A stretch of 64,000 bases of DNA, from the NCBI GenBank assembly GCA_029641185.1, contig JAPWGK010000002.1, positions 2,914,001-2,978,000 of the forward strand, read 5' to 3'. Origin of the DNA: Pseudofabraea citricarpa. Lineage: Eukaryota; Ascomycota; Leotiomycetes; Helotiales; Dermateaceae. The notes beneath the pieces are model-generated. The model saw only the letters and a program-made list of their open reading frames with translations, searched no databases and had not been told where the DNA came from. The first letter of the stretch is position 1, and every line of letters begins with the position of its first letter. The position numbers and the translations under genes were made by a program. This document shows, piece after piece, positions 33,256 through 46,342 of this stretch.

Positions 33256-36200
33256 ATGTTTCAAACATTCAGCGGCAGCTCTCGTCGTCCACGACAGGTG
33301 AACCTTTCTGGACAAAACCTCAACCCATTTGCTGCCAGCTCATGGACTCCGGGAGCTTCGGGCACCCAGAAGACCGTCGCAAATGCCCAGCAAGAGAGGC
33401 TACAACGCCAGCAAGAACGAGACCGGTTAAATGCCTCCAAACGAATACAAAGGACATGGAGGGGGCACAAGTCAAGGAGAGACTTAGCAGACTCACGACG
33501 GCAAATTTGGGATGAGGTTAATAGTGCGGGAAGGCCAATTCACACCCCGGCAGCTCATCTTCAGCTATTCATAGCTTTCTTCAATCCTCGACGAGCAGAT
33601 GACATCAGAAGGCTGGCAAGCTTGAGTGAGAAAATTAGAACAATAGGCTTCAAGAGATATCTCTGTGCTCCAGAGATCCAACCTAAAACTTTACACCTAG
33701 CTAGACTTTGCCTCGAAGCTTTGCAATTGTGGGTTTTGGGGTTCTAAAGAATTGCTACATGCATGCTAACGATATGTTTAGATCACGGCCGGACTACCCT
33801 CTTTCAATTCTCGAACTCCTCATAAAAATTGTTGATCTGCAACCGGACGTCTTCTGGCACATATCTCGGAAGTACTATGATTTTCTCTCAGCCATTATAG
33901 TAGAAAATTCATCCTGCAAAATAGAGAGAGGAACAATCCTGGCTGCAATTAAAAGTCCCTTGATACAGCATGTGGATGTCCAAAACGACGGTCAGCTTGC
34001 ACTTCTCTTCGAACTTGTTTTCCATGTTCGTTTTGACTCTATTCTAATGCTGACTTCATTACAGAAAACATGACCCTAGAGGCACATGCTGGTTTTGCAT
34101 TGCATTTTTTGACAACACCGGATCTTGCAGCACGATTAGGTGGCTTAGAAGATTTAGCATCTGGCATTAACGTTGGCATATTGTCAACAGCACTGGTGCG
34201 AGAATTCTCTGTTCCCAATGCTGCTTATAGAATAGCTGCCGAAAGCCGTTTATGGCTGCTTGCGCATTTCATCGCTCTCCACAGGCTACAACGAACGAAG
34301 ATCCAAGAGTCCGGGTTTCTGAGAGCATTATCAATACAATTATCAAGCTCCTCTAGCGAGATCTTAGGTAGGATAGATTTAGCCGAGCCAGCGGAGGACG
34401 AAGATACAAAAAGCAATATACAAATATTGCCGTCTGCGATCAGAGATGAGCTCTCGTCGCTAGTTAACCAAGAGAAAATATCCGGCTTGCTGGCTAAATT
34501 CAACATCGATTACGCAAAGCAGTCAGTCGCAGGAGAGGAGGATGCAAGTCTCCTTGCGAGTTATGCGCTGACTTTGTTGAGGATTTTTCCTCGCCGAGGG
34601 GATGAGATTCGAATGTGGCTCTATCTGGGGTCTATAAACACCTCGTCTGGTTTCCAGCTTCCAGCGTTGAAGTTCTTCTGGCAAGCGATGAGTTCTACAA
34701 AGACGTTTGGTGCCATCAAAGGTGATTCCAAAGCTGCTTTGACATTACTGCGACCACAGATACAACAATCGGCGCGTGAGATCTCTTCAAGTGAGATAAT
34801 TCAGGAGCGAGAGTGGAGAACTATCTTATTGTTCCTTGAACTCTATACTTTTGTTCTCCGCTTTACAGACGACGAGGAGTTCCTGAGTGGCGGCTCTTTG
34901 GATCTCGGGCAAAGTCAACAGCCCATGTCCCGCATTCGTGAGAGCGCTTTGCCTCTCGAAGACGTACAGCGACTCACCATCTTCCTAAAAAACTTAGCTT
35001 TCACCACATATTACAACGCTGGCGAGTTATCCGATAATGGCCAAGAGCACTTTGTAGGCGGTCTTGGTTCCTACTTTGGCACAAGCTCGGCTTCTGGGGC
35101 ATTCAGTATGTTCAGCCCCAATGCCAAAGAAAGTATGGTTCCCAAGCATGAGCCCAGACGACCGTTTGCTGGTGTTGCAGGAATGACTTTCGAGTATATG
35201 AGGACAATCGTAACAGGAGTCATGCGTATGCTATATGAACGAGATTCGAGGAGACAATTTCTGCCCAAAGATCACTGGCTGATGACTTCTCGGTTTGATA
35301 TGGAGGGCTTCATACCTGCAGTCGTAATGGAGGAAGAAAGACAGCATCAAGTTCGAGAGGAAGACCAGGATGACGACGAAGACATGAATGATCCTTCAGG
35401 CAATGGATCAGATACCTTGGATATTCTTGGCTCGGCAAGACCGAGGCGTGCGCAGGCGTTGGAGGATTTACGAAAGCACCAACAGCAAGCTGCACGCAAG
35501 AAGGTACTTGCAGCAGTGGGGCCAAGGCTTGAAGTTCTACAACATATGCCATTTGTCATTCCTTTCCAGACCAGGGTCCAGGTATTCAGACAATTCGTCC
35601 TCCTTGATCAAACACGCAGACGTGGCGGAAATGTTGATCCTGACATATGGCGAATGTTTATGGTTCAGCAATCAGTGGGTGTAGCTGGTCACCAACGTCC
35701 CTCCCCTCGCGAAATCCTGGGTCGGCACCATGCAAAGATCAGGCGAGATAACCTTTTTGACGATGCTTACGACCAATTTTATGAGCTAAGAGATGGTCTC
35801 AAGGAACCAATTCAGATTACTTTTGTTGACCAATTCGATACTCCTGAGGCAGGTATTGATGGCGGTGGTGTCACCAAAGAGTTTCTCACAAGTGTTACAA
35901 ACGAGGCATTTAAGACTGCTGATGGACCCAACCTGTTTGTTGCGAACGATCAAAACTTGCTCTACCCGAATCCATCTGCAGTCGATGAGAGACGACAGGT
36001 TCTTAAGGAATTTGGTCTCAGTGATCGCTCTGTTGAATGGAACGAGCAGATAAAAGAACTTCTTCAGAAGTACGAGTTCTTGGGTAGGATAGTTGGGAAG
36101 TGCCTGTACGAAGGAATCTTAGTCGATATTGGATTTGCCGGGTTCTTCTTGTTGAAATGGGCAACCTCAGGAGGTACAGGAGCCGATTCGGGATACCGTG

Positions 36201-36922
36201 CTAATATTAATGATCTTCGTGATCTTGATGAAAGCCTCTATCAGGGATTGCTGAAGCTCAAGAATTACCCAGGAAATGTTGAGGATTTCTCTCTCGATTT
36301 CACGATTACAGATACTGTATCACTGCCTGGGAGACCTACCCAAACCATAACCAGAGATCTGATGCCCAATGGATCGAACATAGCAGTCACCAACGAGAAC
36401 CGGCCTCTATATGTATCATACGTCGCTAGGCATCGTCTTCAGGTACAGCCATATCAACAAACCCAGGCATTCTTGAAGGGGCTGGGCGAAATCATCAATC
36501 CTTCTTGGCTTTCCATGTTCAACCAGGTTGAACTTCAAACTCTCATCGGAGGAGATGCTTCAGAAATCGATGTTGAAGATCTGAGAAGAAATACTGCTTA
36601 TGGTGGTATTTATGTGATTGGTGACGATGGTCTCGAGCACCCGACCGTCCAGCTTTTCTGGAACGTCCTAAAACAGTTTGATGATTCGGACAGAAGAAAG
36701 GTGCTCAAGTACGTCACCTCAACACCTCGAGCACCTCTTCTGGGCTTCTCGCAGCTGAACCCAAGGTTCAGTATTCGCGATTCGGGTACGGACGAGGAGC
36801 GCCTTCCAAGTACGAGTACTTGCGTCAACCTCCTAAAGCTTCCCCGTTACACCACCGCAGCGACCTTGCATCACAAGCTCCTGTACGCTGTCAATTCTGG
36901 GGCGGGTTTTGATCTTAGTTAA
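33256..36922 (+). CDS. HUL5: HECT-type E3 ubiquitin ligase Hul5/UBE3C
   Basis: Three exons, 33256-33728, 33782-33990 and 34065-36922, give 1179 aa; introns are 53 nt (branch TGCTAAC) and 74 nt. The first donor GTGGGT is non-consensus but restores the frame into a conserved DYPLSILELL segment. An IQ-type motif (KRIQRTWRGHKSRRDL, about 62-77) near the N terminus, a large helical middle and a C-terminal HECT domain (about 800-1179) match Hul5/UBE3C. HECT landmarks are DGGGVTKEFLTSV, FLGRIVGKCLYEGILVDI and the active-site loop with Cys1147 in STSTCVNLLKLP, followed by the short LLYAVNSGAGFDLS tail. Hul5 associates with the proteasome and extends ubiquitin chains on stalled or misfolded substrates (an E4-like role). 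Confidence 0.95.
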
Positions 36923-37231
36923 GTGGATTCGGGCTATGGAGCTAAAATGCATTCTTCATTGGCGGGCGTCTTTTTAAAAGGTTAGAGTGATGTAACGATG
37001 AGAGCGCTATCTAGATTATTAGTGAATACGAGCTATCAAAAGAACTATAAGGGCTTAATATCAACCAAATATTGTGAAGTTTAATTTTTCAAATGTGTCT
37101 TTGGTTCTTGCAAGGCTATATACTCGCTTACAGCACCTAGGTATATCCAACGACAACGAGTCGCTCACTCGCTAGCCAGTCTCTCTCTCACCCTTCTCAT
37201 CTACCTATCTACCCAAGCTTGTACGTTGCAC
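36923..37231. other. Short intergenic, converging 3' ends
   Basis: 309 nt between HUL5 (+) and the pectinesterase (-); AT-rich, presumably 3' UTRs only. Confidence 0.5.
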
Positions 37232-39026
37232 TCACACGCCAAAGTCAATCCACGCCGTATTACCAAACGCGCCCTCAGGCGTCTGGAAGACCTTCGCCGG
37301 CTCGCTATACGGCTCGTACTGCTGCGGCGTCAGCTGCACATCATACAGGGCGACCGCTCGGCCCGTGGCATTGAATCCGGGGCCATAATCGCCATACTCG
37401 GCCTGCAGGGTCAGGTTAGGCGTGTAGCGGGCCGGGTTCCAGTCGATGTAGCCCGTCGAGAGGATACTGGCGTCGAGGTAGGTGCGTGCGAAGATTGAGC
37501 GGTGTTGGAGGTTCTATCGTTGGATGAGCTACATCTTTCTTTTCTTTTCTGCTCTGTTCTTCTTTGGAGGGAGGGGGGGAAAGAATGGGAGAAAGGAAAA
37601 GAGACATACCCATGGTCGACCTAGCGGACATCGCCCTTTGATCACGGCCGCGATGCTGCTGTTCGCCGCGTGCACGTTCGAATCTACAATGTACACGCCG
37701 TACTTGTTCGGGAAGGTCGTGTTGGTCCCCTTCCAGGCCGTGATGCCGCCGCCGCAGCTGCGCAGCGACACCGACGTCCGCTCAACCCAGGCGGTGCCGA
37801 AGCCGTAGAAGAAATCCGTCTGGCCTGCTACTTCGCCCGCGGCGAAATAGGCATTTCCTAGCTTGCCAACGTAGACCTAGAAGGGGTGGGTTGTTAGTTG
37901 TGAGTTGGATTTGAGATGGGATAAACTTGGGATTTGCAAAGTCGGAAGGGGGTAGGGGGTGAGGGACGTACGGTATCTTGGTAGCTGTAGAAGCCCGTGT
38001 AGTAGAAACCTCCGTTCGCGTAACTTATGCTCAGTGCGAGACTTGGTGAGATGGCTATGAGAAGAAGACATTGTTTAGCGACATCTAGCCAATACACATT
38101 TTACACCTCTTGTTCTCGTACAGAAAACCATAAAGAGGCAAAAGAAAATCATACCATAAGTAAGCCCCCCGTAGTTGTTGACAAAATCCATATTGTACGT
38201 CCGGAAATCCGTGCAGCCGAACGGTGTACCTTCAGGAACAGGAAACCCCGTCGTCCCACTCCCCGTCAGCGACGCATTGAGATTCGGCGCGATGGTCAGC
38301 GTGCTCGTGTAGGCATTGTCTCCTGCTGTGCCGTTGGGCCCAATGGTCGATGCTGTTGCGGACCACAGAACTGTGACGGTGTTGAAGGTCTGGTTTTTGG
38401 TGTGTGAGGTTTGTCCGAGGAGGTAGGTTGGGCCACGACGTGTGACGTTGACCTGTGTTTAATTCGTGTTTTGTAAGTATGGATTCTTTTTGTCATTTTT
38501 CCTCTTTGCTTTTTTCCTTTCGTGACGGAGAGAGGGAAGAGGGGGGTCCTACCTGCTCGGTGTAATTCCCAGGCGCGATCAGGATTATATATGTTTCTAA
38601 GTCCACCCATCATCTATTAACATCGGGACATCGGAGAACCTCCCAATTCTTACACACCCCACTCAAACACAACTCCAAGCCAGAAGAAACCGGGGCGGGA
38701 AATTACCAGTATTATTTGGCAAAGAAGCAACAGCTAGATTAATTATCAGTCTTATATTTCATAAGAGAAGAAAAAAGTATGAAAGAGGAAAAAGGGAAAG
38801 AAATACCAGATTGCACCGTCTTAAACTTCGAAGAGGCACCACCGACCAAGAGCGTCCGGTTTTTATCACAGCCACCGAGGGGCGAAGACTTCGAAAGTTC
38901 TTGGCACGCCTGCCGATGCTGAGGATTATTGATATCCCATTTGGAGAATGGCGAAGGATGAGAAGCCAGGACCAGAGAGACCAAAGCCAAGACGAGACTC
39001 AGATAGCACGAGAAGAAATTCGCCAT
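37232..39026 (-). CDS. Secreted pectinesterase (CE8 family)
   Basis: Seven exons on the minus strand: 39026-38807, 38733-38707, 38596-38553, 38452-38155, 38054-37972, 37876-37610 and 37513-37232; 406 aa. All introns are GT-AG and phases match throughout, despite a 27-nt second and a 44-nt third exon. An N-terminal signal peptide (about residues 1-21, LVLALVSLVLA core) marks a secreted protein. The CE8 parallel beta-helix landmarks are present: FKTVQSAVASLP near the start, GFYSYQDT with Asp223, AGQTDFFYG with Asp245, and LGRPW with Arg311. It hydrolyses methyl esters of homogalacturonan, exposing pectin to lyases and galacturonases, so it points to plant material as a food source. Several N-x-T/S sites suggest glycosylation. 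Confidence 0.93.
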
Positions 39027-39928
39027 GGTCAGTCAAGCCAATTGGGTTTCAATTGCAATTCGAAGAAGCAGACTTGAGAAAGAAGAAGAAGAAAAAGAGG
39101 GAGGGTAAAGGTAGAATCGATGGGTGATGACTTCATATACAAGGCCAGCCCAGCGGTACTAGCATACGCATACGCATGCCCCAGGTACGTGCGACTTACT
39201 GGTGGCCATGCCATCTCCCGGAAGAATTCATGACCTAGAACTCTCTGGCTACAGTCCGAGGAGAAGAAGGGGAGCAGAGACAAGAGAGAGAGAAAAGAAG
39301 CTCTCTGCCACAACGGCTCGAGGGCATGGACAAAGCTTGTATTGCGTGGCTGATCCGAGAGGTGGGAGGGGAAACATCAGGGGTGCAAGGGGACCACACG
39401 AGGGGAAATGGAATGAAAAGATGGGACGAAAGGATGGGGTTTGATATGGGGCTCACTGCAGGGTACGTGATTGGCCTGGAGTAGATTATTTTACTCTTGT
39501 GGAGTCTGGAGAAACGTGGAGAGGCGGAGGGAATACTCCCGCCAATGGCACCCGTCAAAATAGACAAGGTACCCTTCACGTGTAATATGATGGAGAAGAA
39601 CATGAAAGAGAGAAGAATTTTTAATTTCATTCGAAAGAAACGCTAATGCTGATAATGAAGCACTTTCAAGCTCGCTGTGTCCCAGGACCAATGCCCTCCA
39701 CAGATGACCATTCCATAAACACCAATCAAGTCCAGTGCAACCATTTTGCCCAGTTCTTGTAGCTATGCAAATCCCATCGCAACCCAGAAAAAAAAAGAGC
39801 TTTAAAACAATGCCACAAGGACAGTCACGAAGTAGAGTAATCTTGCGGCGCTCTAGACTTGTCTAAAAACCAAAACAAGTTAAATATAATACACCCCCGG
39901 ACACTCCTTGTCCGGAATCTAGAAGGAA
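39027..39928. other. Intergenic, pectinesterase promoter
   Basis: 902 nt. The part next to 39027 is the presumed pectinesterase promoter and leader; the part near 39928 is the 3' UTR of the universal stress protein gene. No further gene seen. Confidence 0.45.
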
Positions 39929-42156
39929 TTAATCAATCCTTGCTTCTTCCAGAGGCCGGGCTGCTGGTTTTGCAAGATTGTTAGCGAGGTGGATTTTGGG
40001 CGGCCGCTTGATTTTATTATGCTTCTTGAGCTTCTTCCGAGCCACCATGACAGGAACAGAAGACTTGGTGACGAGGTAGTTGGAGAATGAGCCTAGCATA
40101 ACACTAAAAGTATATTAGCAAAATATGACGTTGTCAGGTATGAATGGCTTACCTATGAAGTTGACTGCGTCCTCTGCAACCCAAAATAACCATGGTCGGC
40201 TCGATATAGTCAATAATCTCCACAACTAAGTGCTTTGAGTTGCGGGTGTGAATAACTTCAACTACAACCCGCACCTGAAGCTTTGTCTTTCGCAAAAGCT
40301 GAGTGACTCGGTCGGTGATGATTTGGACGTACTTCATACGTTCAAATTCTAGCTTGCTTCGTTCTCGACCAGCTGGACTTGCACTTGCGCTTGGCGAGTC
40401 GAGTCTCGGCATACTGTGACTGATCGAGCTGGGGCCTGGGCTTGCTGCGAGCACGGGGGTGGAGCCTGATGCCTTGGATGCATGTGCCGCAATAGCTGCA
40501 GCCTGTGCCTTCATCTGAGACTCTTCTTCGTTGATCGCAGCCTCGTCTTTCTCTTCGACACAATATATGGCAAGGAGGGTATCTCCATCCCGTAACACAG
40601 TTCCAACGGTCCATTCTAGAGCATGCTGTGCCTCTGAGCTTAGATCCATAGCTACTAAGTATTTGCGGACCCTTCGGATCTCTTCTTGGGCTTCCTGCTG
40701 CATTTTAAGGAAGTCTCCCCTATAGAGGACTTTAACACATCGCTTAGTGGCTGGAGTTGAAACAGTTTCGTTCATCTTGATGGCAAGATTTCGAGCGCGC
40801 CTGATATCGGAAATGGCTTCTTCGGCATCTGAGTCTACTGGGGTATTGAGGCCAGAGTTTGAGTGCTGATCAAAATTATTTTCGGGATGAACAGCAGGCT
40901 TGGATGGTCTCGGACGATCCCCAGGACTTGTGACGGTGATCTCAGGGTCGATGAGGGACTTATACTCCTGCTGAGCTGCAACCGCTTGGCCTAAATTTAC
41001 GGTTAGTGCATAGCCAAACATATAGCAACAATCACTCACTCTCTCCTTCGACAGCAGCCATCAGACTTTGCGGTTCTCTTGCATTACTAGCTTGTACTAT
41101 TTCCGTGGCTTCGGCCTTGGAAATCTCAGAGCTTCCATCTTGAGATTTCCGTCCTTTCCTTCTTCCCCGTGGGCCTTCGTCATCAGAGCTTCCATTTCCG
41201 TCATCGCTGCTTTCTGCGAAAGGTGCTTCTTGACGTAGAGCACCCCTTTCGAGCCGTGCCAATTTTGGCATATCTCCACTTTCTTCGCGTCTCTTTTGGT
41301 TTTTTTCTGCGAGCTCTCCCAAGGCACCACCAGTAGACATGATATTCAAATCGGAAAGGCGCCGCGACGCTTCCTTCGAGTCCATGTATTGGCCATTTTC
41401 GAGTGGGATTTTGTTGTTCTCAAGGGACGGAGAAGATGAGCGCATCAGGAGACGATTATGTGGGGACTTCGATTTCGCATGGCTGGAATTGTTGCTGCCT
41501 ACAGAGTTGTTTCTTCCTCTATCTCCTCGTCCCATTAAGCCGCTCAGAGTTCCACTCATTGCGCTTGCCATTGCCCCTGAAATTCTTTTGCCCGTTTGTG
41601 AAGTTTTGAATTGGAGAGAAGAGCTTGGATTGTTGGACAAAAAGTTCGAGAAGCTGTATAAACTTGGCAGCTGCTGCGCTGTCGAGCTCGATGGCTGATG
41701 CGCCGCTATTGGTGGTTGCCTTGAAGTCTGTAGCTGCTGTCTTGCACTCGGGCCAAACTCTGCTGGGCGGGAAGAGGCATCAGATTGGCTGCGGTGTCGT
41801 GTAATGCCAGTCGACATCTGGGCTGAGCGATTTTCCTCCGTTGGCGACCCTTGGGCACTGCGTGAGCCATTATTACTGCGCTGACTCCGACTCCTAATAG
41901 GTACTGGAGGTGTTCGAAATGTGATCCCACGCGCTGTCGGGGACGCGATCGATGCATTTCTGGGGGGGACGCCTTCGCCAATGTCTAACATGCTTCTCAC
42001 TGGTGGTTGGGAAGGGGTGGTGGTGGTGGAGGGTGAGGAGGGCGAGCGAGGCTCATCTGTGGAGGCTCTTGGCCGACCAGTCTGCCCTTCCAACAACCTC
42101 CTCACCAGGCTTGCCTCTTCTGCTGCCGCTTCTTCCAGCGACTGTGGCCCAGACAT
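39929..42156 (-). CDS. Universal stress protein (UspA) domain protein
   Basis: Three exons, 42156-41040, 40990-40153 and 40103-39929, with introns of 50 and 49 nt; 709 aa. The first about 400 residues are Ser/Pro/Gln/Asn-rich and look disordered, with proline-directed and RxxS phosphorylation-like sites. The Usp domain begins near 482 (KYLVAMDLSSEAQHALEW) and ends with the nucleotide-binding signature GCRGRSQLHSVMLGSFSNYL plus SSVPVMV (about 645-675). The glycines fit the G-x2-G-x9-G(S/T) rule of ATP-binding Usp proteins once the last intron is removed. An Ala/Ser-rich insertion (about 537-602) splits the domain, and a Lys-rich tail follows. Function in filamentous fungi is poorly known; a stress or signalling role is inference. 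Confidence 0.9.
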
Positions 42157-43231
42157 GTCTGCGGATGGGTAGAGGCCTAAGAGTGTTCGAATAAAGATAT
42201 CTCCTTGTATGTATTAAAGTGTTGTTGGGTGCATGAACAAGCACTCGTTAGGAGAAAGTTCGAAATAGGATCTACTGCGGAAGGGGCAACAAGAGCCAGC
42301 CCGGACGCAGTGATTGCTATCGGTTGATAAACTTCCGTGGTTGCCGGTGAAGTTCAAATATCTGCATCGTGGGAAGGAGGCGGTTTGGATGTCTAAACAA
42401 GGATCATAGTTTCCCTGTGCTTTCGTCGTCTGTTTACTTGCGTGATGGTGGCGTATTGACTTTCAGGTACATTGCTCACGACGAGCAGATCTGGAACGAT
42501 GAGAGAGAGGATCAGAAGAGCGTGTTTGATGTCGCAGGATGCTGGATGGAGTGTTGACGGGAAGCCTGGCAGGGGCAGGTTACCTCAGAAGTCAGAAGGC
42601 AGAAGGCAGAAGGTTCAGAGGCTCAGAGGCTCTGACAAAATAATGATGGAGAGGTTCGGGCGAGTGCTCCCTGATTCCGTACTTGGTAACGCCTGGGTGT
42701 GCGGGCCAAGCCGCCAGGAGCACAGGGGTGAGCTGCGTGAGCCACCTGGATGGAATCTGCTGGCCGTGATTCGACTTTGACTCCCTGCAAGTTGCATGTA
42801 CGCCTGCTGGGCCTCCAGAGTCCAACTCCACTAAGTGTGGACTGTCAATCACCGACTGGATTCCTCAAGGCCATGCAGTGGCTGGACCGAGTTGAGTCAT
42901 AAACCTGGAGGCCAAACCGGCAGACGAGGTCAAAAGAAAAGACGAACAGAGACTTCGTGCGTGTGTGGATTGAGTCAGCAAGCTTCAGCTCGCAGGTTGG
43001 TCGTTGGTCGTTTGTCGTATGAGAAAGAGTGGTCAGCAATCTAGATCTCCAGAAGTCTGACTCTTGCATTTGCAGGTACCAGCATAGTCGTACGAGTCCG
43101 TTTCGGGATGGATTTTCAGTCGTCTGTTTCTGCTTGCAGAACTCTATCAGAAAGGAGGGGCAGGAATGATGAACCTATCGCAACTGTAGGAGAGAATTCA
43201 TAGAAAAAGAAATGTCTTGTGAAGTTGTGAG

Positions 43232-43254
43232 GGACGCAGGACGCAGGACGCAGG
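43232..43254. repeat. Heptamer repeat (GGACGCA)n
   Basis: Three perfect units plus a partial one. Confidence 0.9.
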
Positions 43255-44337
43255 CAGGCGTTGACCACATGGCACATGATCTTTCCAACTCTCGGCTTGA
43301 CGAGAATTATATGCTTCTGGGCAATTACAAGCTTTTTGGTAACTTTCCACTCAATGATGATATCCTTGACTGGGCACTGAGTAGGTAAGTATTACATTTG
43401 CTATGTTACTGCAAAACTGCTTTCAACTAGATATTTTTCTTCTTGAACCACCTAATAAGCAAGTCACTGAAAAAAACGAAGCAACCCACAACCAAAAACT
43501 CCCTCCGAGTTCCAACTTCCACGTACCGACAAGACCCGTTCCCGTATGAACCTTGGCGCCAAAGAAGCAAAGAGGGCGCAGTGTTTGCTTATCTGGCTTT
43601 ACCGCTGCTTGTTCTTGCAACCCTGAACACCTTGGTATACTTAGTGCTCTTGGCTCTTGGCTCAGCAACTTCCCCGACTTTGTGAATGCTCTAAAGCAAC
43701 ACACCAAGTGAGACGGCCAGATGTGGTTGGTGCTGTAGGATGTTGGATGTGAGGTAGGCAGGCAGGTAGCGCCTTACCCCATCTTCGGTGAACAGAGTGG
43801 CATCGTCAGTGGCTACAACTCGAGCGTGAGCGGGTACCGCGGGGTAGGAGGATAGAAGGGTAGGAAACGCAGAGAGAAGCTCAAGACTTTCACAAGCAGA
43901 AGCAGAGCAATTGCCAAATCAGGTCATGTTACCGTACTGTGCTTCTCTGCAGCTTATGCTATCCTGTCAGAACCGCTCAATTTCTGCATATCCATGACAT
44001 GACCTACCTGCATTGACACATTATTGCCGTGCCTCCCACCACCCTGGGATACACACGACCGCGTTACTCGTCCTAGCCGGAATAGCACGTGTCTTTCTTT
44101 TTTCCTCTGCCTTGCTTCTTTGCGGTGGGTTTTCTGTGGGCTTTCTGCGGTTTGCGAGTTGACTTCAACGTGGAGAAGGTGTTGCCGAGTGCCTATGCAT
44201 ACTGCATATTGCATAAGCAGCATCATGCTGATCTGATCCTGTTAAGCTGTCTTGCATTGAGTTCATGTATGGGAGAGCGCACGAGAGTACATCGAGTCCA
44301 TCGAGCCCATCGAGCCTCGCACGGCATTTTGGCCCAT

Positions 44338-44366
44338 AGGTAGGTAGTAGGTAGGTAGATAGATAG
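44338..44366. repeat. AGGT/AGAT tetramer tract
   Basis: AGGTAGGTAGTAGGTAGGTAG followed by AGATAGATAG. A similar (AGGT)n tract is at about 6064-6080. Confidence 0.85.
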
Positions 44367-44438
44367 TTCAGGAAGGTCTATTTTGTTTCCAGTTTTATAC
44401 AATATAATACACCCGCCCAACCGGCCAATACATAGTCA

Positions 44439-45581
44439 TTACATAGACTTAGATCTCATCGCTCTGAGATTCAGGTTTGCTCGTGCTCCGGTTGCCGTTT
44501 TGTGTATTAATTGCCTCTTTTCCCAAACCCCACTCCGTCCCTCAACAACACTGACAATCTCTTCTGCCACTCTTTGTGCGTACTGGCCTCTTCCGCTGCC
44601 TCTGCTGCGCTTCTTGCTTGCTGCATCAAGAATCCACATGATAGCTGTGCGTCTTCGTTGCCGAAGTCCTAAAGGGACCGGAATTTGCAATGCAGCACCT
44701 CCACCTGCAGCGCCTTTCTGAGAGCGGATTCTTAAGAGAGGAGCAACTGAATCAATGGCAAGCTGCAGGTAAAGAATCGGGTCGAGAGGAAGGTGAAATG
44801 ATGGTGGCGAGCCCGGTAGAAGAGGACGGCTAGGATTTACTGACGGGGGAGGAGCAGTACGAAGATGGTTCAGAACGAATGACATGTTCTACATATGGAA
44901 ATTGTAATTAGCAGGTTGGCCTAGAGAGAACTGCACACATAGCAGCGCAAAATAAAATTGAGGGACTGACGAGCCTACCCTTTGGGCAGCACTTAGCTTG
45001 CCATGTTCCATCATGAGATTAGTAACCTGGTCTACCACTTCATCATATCTGTGATGGATGTGGTTCTGCGATGGAATTGGGAGCTCCGGTAGACCGAATT
45101 TGTGACCCTCCATAATAGGGTCCATGATGTGACCACCATTAGCAATAGCTTGCATTTGTGCTAGTGCTAAGAGATTGTCGGTGGAAGCACTTTCTACCTC
45201 TTCTGAGTTCTCGATATCCTTCTTGATCACTTCAGGCGCGTTCTCTTTCCCCTTCTCATCGCGTTCAAGAATCTGAAGTCGGGTCAGTGGGTGATGTCAT
45301 GACGCCAATTGGCTCAAGGTGAAGCCAAACTGTACCTCCTGAACCGGTGTGCCTTGCCCCAAGTCTGGCTTTGTCTCCCCTGTGACATCTCCCATATCGG
45401 CTGCCTCTTCGCTCACATGCCCAAGAACATCCTGGTTTGGGCCCCCCGTTGGCTGTTTCTGGTCCGCAAAGCCTCTCCGTCCCACAGATTGGAATATTCG
45501 AGGTTGGTGCGAAGCAACTGATGGCCTAGCACGGACAGCCAGTGACCGGCTTGCGGCGAAGAAGTTCAATCGTGGAGGCAT
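44439..45581 (-). CDS. RSM7: Mitochondrial small-subunit ribosomal protein uS7m
   Basis: Three exons, 45581-45336, 45272-44979 and 44888-44439, with introns of 63 and 90 nt in phase 0; 329 aa. The N terminus is rich in Arg/Ser/Ala and lacks acids for about 35 residues (FFAASRSLAVRARPSVASH), as expected of a mitochondrial import presequence. The C-terminal 150 aa carry the uS7 fold: a VTNLMMEHGKLSAAQR..MSFVLNHLR helix, LAIDSVAPLLRIRSQKGAAGG, the rRNA-binding QIPVPLGLRQRRRTAIMWIL and the SGRGQYAQRVAEEI helix. In the small subunit uS7 nucleates assembly of the head and lines the exit site. It is a single-copy housekeeping gene with no link to its neighbours. Confidence 0.95.
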
Positions 45582-46342
45582 GGTGATGATGTTGGAGCTT
45601 TTGCTAGATTTCGAAGCTTGATGTCGCTGATATCTAAATTTCTGGCTGCCTTAGCGTACGCTCCTTTGTGCCTAATATACAAGGCCAGTATATTTCATCC
45701 GAGCATCTGCACCACCTGGACCTCAGAGCGGGAACCTCAGGTGTCAACCGTTCATGAACTGACGATCACTCCAGGTTGCACATTTGGTACAAGGGGGATC
45801 GTTGTCGTCCCAAACGAAAAGCAAACCCAGGCTTTCGGATATCCCTGTGCAACACCTCCTCATCACTGCTCAACATCTGATGTTTCTCAACTTTAATCTA
45901 TTCTCTCACTTTTCTTCAACGGTGGTGCCTGGGACAGCATGGACAATAGTTTTGAAAAAAGCAAAGTGCAACAGGCATGAGAAACACTGTCAGCTTCACC
46001 GCTCCAAAATTCTCGCAAAAGCAAATAAATGGCAAAAGATGAAATTGTGTGCAGAGAAAATGAATAAGCTAGAAAATAAGTAATTCTAATAACTTTTCGT
46101 TGGAAATCCGGCACGAAATTGCCCTGTTCTGGTCTGAAACTTATCATATTCCGATATGCCTGTCTGTCCATAACTCCAGCGTCCTCGCTGTACTGTGCAA
46201 GACCGTATCGTAACTATACCCGAGCTCCTTGCTTGCGCCAATCCATGTATGAACCTTTAACGCCCTTTTATCATACAGTACGGTCGAGTGACTGGTGTCA
46301 TGTGGTGACCTCGTGGTGCGAGAACGTATGTCTTACAACCCT
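45582..46342. other. Intergenic region
   Basis: 761 nt between the start of uS7m and the 3' end of the dsRBD gene. Should hold the uS7m promoter. No gene seen. Confidence 0.45.

Larger units (their letters stand above)
42157..44438. other. Intergenic region
   Basis: About 2.3 kb. Contains the promoter of the stress-protein gene at its left edge, an imperfect CAGAAGG/CAGAGGCT repeat near 42587-42632, a (GGACGCA)n repeat at 43232-43254 and a GGTA-type tract at 44338-44366. No gene supported. Confidence 0.5.
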
